Shown piece by piece: positions 17,501-25,500 of a stretch of 64,000 bases of DNA. Numbering within the stretch: the first letter of the stretch is position 1; every line of letters starts with the position of its first letter. The notes under the pieces are model-generated. The model was not told the origin of the DNA, ran no database searches, and worked only from the letters and a program-made list of their open reading frames with translations. The DNA comes from JANNOG01 sp050329835 (GTDB lineage Bacteria; Actinomycetota; Actinomycetes; Actinomycetales; JBBAYJ01): NCBI GenBank assembly GCA_050329835.1, contig JBHJOJ010000002.1:1-64000 (forward strand), written 5' to 3'. A program made the translations under genes and the position numbers.

Positions 17501-17822
17501 CCGAGATGCAACCCTGGATCTGTCCCCGTGCAGTCGCCGGGGGGTCCTCACCCCAGACCGCGTCGACCAGGCTCTCGACCGAGACGACCCGCCCCGCGCG
17601 CAGAGCAAGCATGGCCAGCACGATCCGTTCGCGCGGGCCTCCGACCCGGCGGACGACGCCAGCCACCTCCAACTCCAGCGGACCGAGGATCCTGAGACGT
17701 GCCGGTGGTGCTGTCCTCACGGTCTTCCCCGAAGGACCAGAAGGCGTGCGGTCCCCGGGCCGGACCGCCGCAGCCGGCACGGCGGCATCCCCCCGACCGT
17801 CACGAACCATCCTCCGCGACAT
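14472..17822 (-). CDS. Large SARP-family regulator (wHTH-BTAD-NB-ARC-TPR, AfsR-like)
   Basis: 1116 residues. After a 38-residue polar leader comes an OmpR-like winged helix (about 40-125: RLRILGPLELEV, GGPRERIVLAMLAL, GQIQGCISALRKLL). A bacterial transcriptional activation domain follows at about 130-275 (EYPLRERFAACLALALYRDG, RALADDMGIDPG). A STAND NTPase spans about 365-660, with P-loop GPGGIGKS (Lys404) and Walker B RVLLVLDGAD, and TPR-like helices fill the rest. Such proteins activate antibiotic clusters by binding direct repeats near promoters. It is the only minus-strand gene in the locus and diverges from the LuxR-type regulator across ~670 bases. Its 3' end overlaps the acyl-CoA dehydrogenase by 40 bases. 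The start at 17822 is chosen over an internal ATG four codons later because of GGAG upstream. Confidence 0.9.
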   Translation of the reverse strand: MSRRMVRDGRGDAAVPAAAVRPGDRTPSGPSGKTVRTAPPARLRILGPLELEVAGVVRRVGGPRERIVLAMLALRAGRVVSVESLVDAVWGEDPPATARGQIQGCISALRKLLTDSPDTAVLTDAAGYVLHIAPERLDSTEFTSLVTRARQQAARGAREEASATLSAALQLWRGCALQGVASEPVRRAREALADARLSAVQQRLDLELALGRHDVVVTELRDLIAEYPLRERFAACLALALYRDGRQADALAVLRQVRRALADDMGIDPGQELRDLEVDMLNRAPRLDLVSSSSVSRAGASDGSGSVGRADTWRSRSRAARSTRGSAAATGGDAGRAKPPVGVGDDVPGTRSITPRQLPRGIADFVGRADLIVAMTRLLVERTGVTDRYAVPIVGVHGPGGIGKSALALRVAHETAHAYPDGHLYADLDGVSREGRTAALLARWLRALGVADTAVPDDQDERAEFYRSRLAGRRVLLVLDGADTVEQISPLLPGSPECAVLITSRVRLDLLDGAKWFGLDVLDPRLCTELLASIIGRERLDAESASARELVAYTGGLPLALRIAGARLASRRHWRIAELTRRMKNEIRRLDEFSHSGLELRSSIGSSYRSLPERAQRLFRLLALLQAPDFPAWTGAALLDTGTVEAEQVLDLLVDVHLLDVDETPSGPPRYRFHELVRVFALERAEEVDDERERQEALGRVFGTWLSLTEQARLAAFGDDRALAPGPAAQVDLPGLNEDVSQRPLVWLERERPSLVAAVRQAARAGQSEVCWGLALTLVAPFEARGAYRDWQCTAEAALDVCERTQDALGAAACHYSLGRLSGAQWQLDAAEQHFAIAIDALRSRGHEHGVGLVMRSSALVDAVRGDIPTTLTKLEAALARMTSSGDLTGQATVLCDLARIRMDEGDLQDAENLLAEARRVSRRVECWRVRIRVDCRGAELSLAAGDAGSARRVLSRALATLQEIGDLGEAASVHYWLGMARREEGREAVAESTLSTAAALAEQTGRLLLEGQTEFALGEMDLGRGRVPAALAHLGRARDAFRTVGAPVWLARTLVLLTDVGDHDGLVRPSVAELEDALVAVTQIRTTAAARVRDQLALVRQDSQARRPAGSVNRV

Positions 17823-17853
17823 TACCTAGGAGACTCCGGGATCGATAGGCGCA

Positions 17854-17937
17854 GCGGGGTACTTATGGCGGGATACTTAGCCGGCTCTTCACAGATGAGG
17901 GCGCCGGACGACAGTGATCATGAGGTTGGTGATCATG
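17854..17937 (-). promoter_or_regulatory. Direct-repeat boxes upstream of the SARP gene
   Basis: Reading toward the SARP start, TAAGTATCCCGC (17879-17868) and TAAGTACCCCGC (17865-17854) match at 11 of 12 bases with a 14-base period, 32-57 bases before the start codon. Further out, GTGATCATG occurs twice (17914-17922 and 17929-17937, 15-base period), each containing the palindrome TGATCA. These repeats are the clearest structure in the divergent regulator interval and could bind the SARP itself or the LuxR-type protein. No promoter hexamers could be assigned with confidence. Confidence 0.4.
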
Positions 17938-18016
17938 TCGGGCGCGTCGCTGCCAGGTAGACATCGAGGCCTTCCGAGGACGGGGTTCCTACGCCGCCCA
18001 CCTGGAAGACCTCGAC

Positions 18017-18262
18017 ATGGTTGACGCTACCTCCGGCCGCCCTGACATGACCGCGTTCTGTCGCCTCGACGAGCTCGGTCCGGAGGTCACCGGCCAGCGT
18101 CTGGAGCCGGACCGGGCGGTGCCGGCGTGTCAGGTCGTCGACCCTGACGCGCGACACTCGTGGGGCCTGGGTCGGGGGGTCAGGTTGTGCGCGGTGCCGG
18201 GATCTTTCGCCGGCGGTGAAGGGCGGCGGCGAGGTCGGCCGCCCAGGGCAGGAGCGGGATAG
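18017..18262 (+). pseudogene. ISL3-like transposase N-terminal scrap
   Basis: Within the 670-base interval between the two regulators, one frame reads TAFCRLDELGPEVTGQRLEP followed by DRAVPACQVVDPD. This resembles, from memory, the N-terminus of actinobacterial ISL3 transposases that leads into a zinc-binding CxxC. The cysteines and everything beyond are missing, and the frame wanders into arginine/glycine-rich text before stopping at 18262. It is probably a fossil insertion that lengthened the intergenic region. No function is expected. The rest of the interval (18263-18493) shows no gene that I recognise. Confidence 0.4.
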
Positions 18263-18493
18263 GCGGATCCAGGTCCGTCGTCGGCCGTGGGTCATCCGGG
18301 CGGCGACGCGGCGGAGGCGATAGCAGATGTTGTCCGAGAACGCTTCCGAACCGCTTTCCTCTCGCTTTCGATATTCGGGCGGAGCGCCGGAAGCGAATCG
18401 ACAGCCTCGTGGGGCTCACTTGTTCAGCGAGGCAGCCGACGGCTCGAGGCGTCACTCCCGAGCTCACACCGTCCGAACCGAGTAGGGATCCAC

Positions 18494-19534
18494 ATGTCGT
18501 TGAGTGAGCGAACTCCGGCCGTGTGCACGTCCTCCATCAGGGAAGGGCGAGGGCACGGGGACTCCGATGTCGCCGCCGCCGCATACCGGCACATGGCTCG
18601 CTCGGGCGGCGCCCTGGCGGAGGACGAGGTCGCCGCAGCCCTCGGCGTCGGCCACGGTGCGCTGGCCGAGGCGGTCGGCCGTCTCCTGGCCGACGGCCTG
18701 CTGCGTGTCGTCCCGGACGACGGACCCGGGCGTCGCCGGTTCGCGGTCGTCGACCCGGATGTCGCCGCCGCGGCGCTCATCTCCCCGCTGGATCGGGACA
18801 TCGACCGTCTCCGCGCGGAAGCCACCCGGATCAGGGAGCGCGTCGACGGGTACCGCCGGGACTACGTCACCTCGCTGCGGGCACCCGGATCCGTCGTCCA
18901 TGAGGCGCGCGGCGACACCGAGGTGACCGGGCTGCTGGCACTCGTGACGTCGCGGTGCGTCGACGACGCTCTCGTTCTGCGCACCGGGCGCCTCGAGAGC
19001 CTCGACCTCGACGCGCTCTGCGCACCGCTGCTTGCCCGGCGCGTCCGGGTGCGGATCGCCTGCCTGCACCGGTCCCGTACCGAGTTCGCGCTACGGCATC
19101 GACTGCGCCGGCTCTGCGACGCCGGCGCGGACGTTCGGACCGTCAGCCGGGTGCCGACGAGCGCTCTGGTCGTCGACGGCTCCGTCGTCGTACTCCTCGA
19201 CGAGGTCGAGGGCGTTCCGGTGGCGACCTCGGTGCACGCCGTACCCCAGGTGGTGGCCTTCCTGCTCGACAGCTTCGGCGACCTGTGGGACGCGGGCCGC
19301 CCCCTGGAGGGGACGGACGCGGGCCGATCCACCGATGTGGCGCGCGACCTCCAGCGATCCATCCTCGAACTGATGGCGCAGGGCGCCACCGACGAGGTGA
19401 TCGCCCGAAAGCTCGGGATGTCGGTGCGCAGCTGCCGGCGTCACATCGCCTCCGTGTTCGCAGAGCTCGGTGCGGTCAGCCGCTTCCAGGCGGGTCTGGC
19501 AGCCGGTCACCGGCGACTGGTCGCCGTCCCCTAG
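18494..19534 (+). CDS. LuxR-type HTH transcriptional regulator with TrmB-like N-terminal part
   Basis: 346 residues from ATG 18494, preceded by AGGGA. An N-terminal winged-helix-like segment (residues ~35-75: AAYRHMARSGGALAEDEVAAALGV) is followed by a helical linker (LDRDIDRLRAEATRIRERVDGY) and a middle alpha/beta sensor-like region. The C-terminal LuxR/GerE-type HTH lies at about 283-335 (LMAQGATDEVIARKLGMSVR and SCRRHIASVFAELG). This TrmB-plus-LuxR layout is frequent among actinobacterial pathway regulators. It lies 32 bases upstream of PKS C in the same direction, so it probably heads the C-D-E-F transcription unit and may activate it. No ligand can be inferred. Confidence 0.85.
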   Translation: MSLSERTPAVCTSSIREGRGHGDSDVAAAAYRHMARSGGALAEDEVAAALGVGHGALAEAVGRLLADGLLRVVPDDGPGRRRFAVVDPDVAAAALISPLDRDIDRLRAEATRIRERVDGYRRDYVTSLRAPGSVVHEARGDTEVTGLLALVTSRCVDDALVLRTGRLESLDLDALCAPLLARRVRVRIACLHRSRTEFALRHRLRRLCDAGADVRTVSRVPTSALVVDGSVVVLLDEVEGVPVATSVHAVPQVVAFLLDSFGDLWDAGRPLEGTDAGRSTDVARDLQRSILELMAQGATDEVIARKLGMSVRSCRRHIASVFAELGAVSRFQAGLAAGHRRLVAVP

Positions 19535-19566
19535 CCGGCCAACCCACGCGACGGACGAGGAGGGTC

Positions 19567-22500
19567 ATGGGAGAGGGCACCGTCGAGCCGATCGCGGTGA
19601 TCGGCCTGTCGTGCCGGTTCCCGGGAGCTGACGGGCCGGACGACTTCTGGCAACTGCTCCGGGACGGCGTCGACGCCGTCACCGCCGCTCCCGCCGCTCG
19701 GTGGCCGGGCCATGCCCTGCCCGACTACCGACGGGGGGGTTTCGTCGACGGCATAGAGGACTTCGACGCCGCCTTCTTCGGCATCGACGACGCCGAGGCC
19801 GACGCGATGGACCCCCAGCACCGGATGGCCCTCCAACTGGCGTGGCACGCCGTCGAGGACGCCCGGACTCCGCTCGATCGGCTCTGCGACCGCGGAGTCG
19901 GCGTGTTCGCCGCGGCCGGCGGGGACGGCTACGCGCGGCTCGCCCACGGGCTCACCCACCGGCACGGCACCCTGGAGGTGACACGCCACAGCTACATCGG
20001 TACCCACCCGGCCATGCTGGCGAACCGCATCTCCTATGCGCTCGGCCTGCGGGGCCCGAGCATCACAGTGGACAGCGGTCAGTCCTCCGGCCTCGTGGCC
20101 GTCCACCTTGCCTGTGAGAGCCTGCGCCGACGGGAGTCCGCCGTCGCCCTCGCGACCGCGGTGTCGCTGCTCGTCCTGGCCGAGACGACCCGTGAGATCG
20201 CCGAGCTCGGTGTTCTCTCCCCGGATGGGCGGTGCCACGTCCTCGACGCACGGGCGAACGGCTACGTGCGGGGGGAGGGCGGCGGGGCGGTCCTGCTCAA
20301 GCCGTTGGCCAGCGCCGTGGCCGACGGGGACCCGGTCCGGGGCGTCATCCTCGGCAGCGCCGTCAACAACGACGGCGGCGGCGCCGTCCTGACCACACCG
20401 ACTGCGGCAGCCCAGCACGAGGTCATCGAGAAGGCGCGGGTCGCGGCCGGGGTCGACCCGGCGAGGATCGGCTACGTCGAGCTGCACGGCACCGGAACCA
20501 GGGTCGGCGACCCGGTCGAGGCTGCCGCCCTGGGGGAGGCCGTCGGCCGGCACCGCGCCCCCGGGCAGCCGTTGCCGGTGGGCTCGGTCAAGACCTCGAT
20601 CGGTCACCTCGAAGGAGCCTCGGGAATGGCCGGCCTGACGAAGGCTCTGCTCGCCGTCGCGCACCGGGAGCTGCCGGGTGACGTCGGCCACGAGCAGGAC
20701 AACCCCGAGATCCCCATGTCGGAGCTCGGACTGCGGGTCGTGGACCGAACCCAGCCGTGGCCGCCGTCCGGAGACCGGTGTGTCGCTGGTGTCAGCTCCT
20801 TCGGCATGGGGGGAACCAACTGTCACCTGCTCGTCGCGGCCTCCCCGGTGACCGCTGAGCGATCCACCGGGCCCGCGGTGACGGCGCACCCCGAGCCTCC
20901 CCGGGAGCGGCCGCGGGCCACCCCCGTGGCGGGCGACCTGCCGCTGCTGGTCTCGACACGCTCCGTGGGAGCACTGCGGGCAGCGGCCGGCCTGCTCGGG
21001 GACCGCCTCGATTCGGGCCTTGACGCCGCCCAGGTCGCGACCGCGCTCCGGCACACCCGCTCCCAGCTGCCTCAGCGCGCGGCCGTCCTCGGGCACGACC
21101 CTCGTTCCGCGCTCGCCGCCCTGGCCGAGGGTCGGTCCCATCCAGATGTCGTCACCGGAGCAGCTCTCCACGGGGACGCACCCCGAACCTTCATCTTCCC
21201 TGGTCAGGGCTCGCAGTGGCCCGGCATGGCAGCCGAGTTGCTCCAGCAGTCCACCGTGTTCGCCGATCAGGTGCACGAGTGCGCCGAGGCCTTGGCCCCC
21301 TTCGTGGACTGGGACCTGCTCGACGTCCTCCGCGGGAGCCCGGGCTCGGTCGACGGCACCCGGGTCGACGTCGTGCAGCCGGCGCTCTGGTCGGTCATGG
21401 TGGGCCTCGCGGCCGTGTGGCGGACAGCCGGGGTGCGGCCCGAGGTCGTCATCGGGCACTCACAGGGCGAGATCGCCGCCGCCACCGTGGTCGGTGCGCT
21501 GTCGGTCGCGGACGGAGCCCGCGTCGTCGCGCTTCGCAGCATCAGCCTGGCGGCGCTCGCGGGCAGCGGACGCATGCTCTCGGTGGCCGCCGACGTCAAC
21601 ACCGTGGCTCAGGCTCTGGCGGAACACGCCCCGGAGGCCACGGTGGCCGTGATCAACGGTCCACGGTCGACCGTCGTCTCCGGCAGGCCGGGCGACCTGG
21701 CCGAGCTGGAGGGCCAGCTCATCGTGGCCGGCTACCGGACCAGGCACGTGGCGGTCGATTACGCCTCACACTCCTCCGACGTCGAACGGGTCCGCGAGGA
21801 GCTCCTGGACAGGCTGGCCCCGGTCGCGCCCCGCTCGGTCGAGGCCACGTTCCTGTCCACGGTGGACGGCCGGCCGGTCGACACCGCAACGCTGGACGCC
21901 CACTACTGGTACCGGAGTCTCCGCGAGCCGGTGCGCTTCGGACCGGCGGTGGCCCGGTCGATCGAGGCCGGGTCCCGGATCTTCGTCGAGTGCAGCCCGC
22001 ACCCGATCCTCTCGGCTGCGGTCGAGGAGACGGCCGAGGCAGCCGGGGCGGACGTGACCGTCGTCGCCACTCTCCGGCGCGAGGAGGGCGCGGCCGAACA
22101 GGTGCGGCGTGCGCTCGGACAGGCATGGACGGCCGGCCTGCCGGTGGACTGGGAGGCGGGGCGACCACCGGGCCCACCCAGGAGCGGGATGGTGGCGCTG
22201 CCGGCGTACCCGTTCGAACAACGACGGCACTGGCTGGGGATCGACCGCTCCATCACCCGACCGAGGCCCACCACCAACCCGCTGGCGGTCGACGCCGTGC
22301 GTGACCTGGTGGCCCGGATCACTGCCGAGGCCCGCGGGGACGCCGCCGTGGAGCCGGACCACGACGTGACCTTCACCGATCTCGGCATCGACTCCGTCCG
22401 GGCCCTGGACATGCGCAACCGGCTGCGGGACGCCACAGGCCTGGCCCTGCCCGCTGCCGTCGTGTTCGACCACCCCACGCCGGCGCAGCTGACCGCACAC

Positions 22501-25500
22501 CTGGTCGCGGGCCTCGCCGACGCGGCCGGGACCGCGCGGGCAACCGCGTCGGACCGAGTCGAGGTCGGCGCCGGAGCGACCCCCGGGCGCGACGACGAAG
22601 ATCCGGTCGCCGTCGTCGCCATGGCCTGCCGCTACCCCGGCGATGTCGGATCACCGGAGCAGCTGTGGCAGCTCGTCGCCGGCGGAGTGGACGCCGTCGG
22701 TCCACTGCCCCGCGACCGGGGCTGGGACGTCGCCGAGGTGACCCGGCAGGTCCCGGACCGAGGGGGATTCCTGTCGGGGGCGGGAGACTTCGACGCGCCC
22801 TTCTTCGGCGTGAGCCCGCGTGAAGCCCTCGCCATGGACCCGCAGCAACGCCTGATGCTGACCCTCTGCTGGGAGGCGCTGGAGCGGGCCGGGATCGACC
22901 CGCAGGGGCTGCGGGCGAGCGCAACCGGCGTGTTCGTCGGGGCGATGGCACCGGACTACGGGCCTCGGCTTCACGAACCCAGCGCGGCCGGAGGACACTT
23001 GCTGACGGGGTCGGCTCTCAGCGTGCTGTCCGGGCGGATCGCGTACACGCTCGGCCTCGAGGGCCCCGCGATCACTGTCGACACCGCCTGCTCCGCCTCG
23101 CTGGTCGCGCTCCACCTCGCCGTGCAGTCGCTGCGCCGCCGGGAGTGCGTCCTCGCGCTCGCGGGGGGAGTCACCGTCATGTCGACCCCAGGGATGTTCG
23201 TCGAGTTCGCGCGCCAGGGCGGACTCGCTGCAGACGGCCGGTGCAAGGCGTTCTCTGCGGCGGCCGACGGCACGGGGTGGGCCGAGGGCGCGGGAGTGCT
23301 CGTCCTCCAACGACTGAGCGACGCGCAGGCGGCCGGGCGCCCCGTCCTCGCGTTGGTGCGCGGCAGTGCAGTGAACCAGGACGGACGGAGCAACGGGCTC
23401 ACGGCACCCAATGGGCCGGCCCAGGAACGAGTGATCCGTCAGGCACTGGCCGACGCCCGCCTGGACCCCGGTGACATCCTCGCGGTCGAGGCCCACGGCA
23501 CGGGCACGAAGCTGGGTGACCCGATCGAGGCCGCGGCCCTGCAGGCGACGTACGGCGCCGCTCACGGCGGCGACGACCCCGTGTGGCTCGGGTCGCTCAA
23601 GTCCAACACCGGGCACACCCAGGCCGCGGCCGGGGTGGGATCCGTGATCAAGATGGTCATGGCGATGCTCGCCCGGAGCCTCCCCCGGACACTGCACGTC
23701 ACGCACGCCACGCCGCACGTCCCCTGGGATGCCGGCGGCCTGCGACTGCTGACCTCGGCCGTTCCGTTGCCGACCGGCACCGGGACGCCGGTCCGGGTCG
23801 CCGTCTCCGGGTTCGGCATCAGCGGCACCAACTCCCATGTCATCCTCGAGGAGGCGCCGCCGACCCCCCGCGCCGCACCGGAGCCGGCACCGACGGCACG
23901 CTCCTCCACCGCCCTCGTCTGGGCCTTCAGCGCGGCGACGGCGAGCGGTCTGCGGGCCTTCGCGGCTCGACTCCGCGACCGCGCCACCGACCGCGCCACC
24001 GATGATTCCGCCGACGTCGGCGCCGACCTGACCACCGTCGGTGACGACCTGGACGCGGTCGGACGCGAGTTGGCCGGACGCAGCCGATTCGAGCACCGCG
24101 CCGTCGTCGTCGCGCACGGTAGCGACGACCTCGTGGCCGCCCTGGAGGCCGTCGCCGACGGCACGAGTCACCCGGCCGCGCAGGTGGGCAGGGCGGCACC
24201 CGACGTGCGGCCGATCCTGCTGTTCCCGGGGCAGGGCTCGCAGTGGGACGGGATGGCGAGCGCCCTGCTCGACGGGAGCGAGACGTTCTGGGAGTCGATG
24301 TGCCGGTTCGACGGCGCGCTCGGGCGGCACGTGGACTGGTCCGCCCTGGACGTCCTGCGCCAGGAGCCCGACGCGCCCGTCCTGACAGGTTCCGAGGTCG
24401 TGCAGCCCGTGCTGGCCGCGGTGATGGCGTCCCTGGCGACCATGTGGCGCACGGCCGGAATCGAGCCGGCGGCCGTGGTGGGGCACTCGCAGGGTGAGCT
24501 GACCGCCGCCTGGACGGCCGGCGTGCTCAGCCTTGAGGAGCTCGCGCGGATCGTGACGCTTCGAAGCAGGTGCCTCGCCGCGAGGGCTCCCTCCGGAGGG
24601 ATGCTCGCAGTTCCCCTCGACGCCGGGCGCGCGGCGGAGCTCGCCGACCCCTGGCGGGACCGCCTCTGGGTGGCCGTCCACAACAGTCCTGCGGCCAGTG
24701 TGATAGCAGGCGACGTCACGGCGCTCGACGAGTTCGAGGCCGCGCACGCGGCCCGGCTGCCGATGCTCCGGCGACTCCCGGTCGACTACGCCTCGCACAC
24801 CCCGCACGTCGACGCACTGGCCCCCGAACTCGCCGGGATCATGGCGGGGGTGTCCCCGCGGGCCGGGACCGTGCCGTTCTGCTCGACGGTCACCGGCCGG
24901 TTCGTCGGACCCGGGGACCTCGACGCCGACTACTGGGTCGAGAACCTCAGGCGACCGGTGCGATTCGAGGAGGCCATCAGAACCACTGCGGCCGAGGGCA
25001 CTGGCACGCCCCTGTTCATCGAGGTCAGCCCGCACCCGGTTCTGGTCAACCACGTGCGTGACACCCTGGAGGCACTGGGACGAGACGGTGTCGTCGTCGG
25101 GACCCTGACCCGCCACGAGGGAGACCGCGCCGATCTGCTCCGGTCCGTCGGCGCCGCCTTCGTGGCCGGCGCCGCAGTCGACTGGGCCGCCCTCCTCGGC
25201 CCGGCACCGACCCGGCGAACCGCGCCCACCTACCCGTTCCAGGGCGAGCGCTTCTGGATGTCGCCGGAACCCGCCGCGAACCGCAGCAGCCCCGCCACGC
25301 GGACCGGGGACGAGGGGCGACTCGCGCAGGTCCTGCCGCTGCCCGACGGGACGGTCCTCGGCACCGCCCAGGTCGCCGCGACGGGATGGCTGGCCGACCA
25401 CGTCGTCGCGGACACGACGCTGCTCCCCGGCGCCGCGGTCGTCGACCTGGTGCTGGCAACGGGAAGGACGGTCGGTTGCCCCGTCCTCGACGACCTCGTG

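Noticed and set aside
18955..19566. 5' extension of the PKS C frame into the LuxR-type gene
   Set aside because: The extra ~200 residues are low-complexity shadow of the regulator; ATG 19567 has a strong ribosome-binding site and starts right before the KS.
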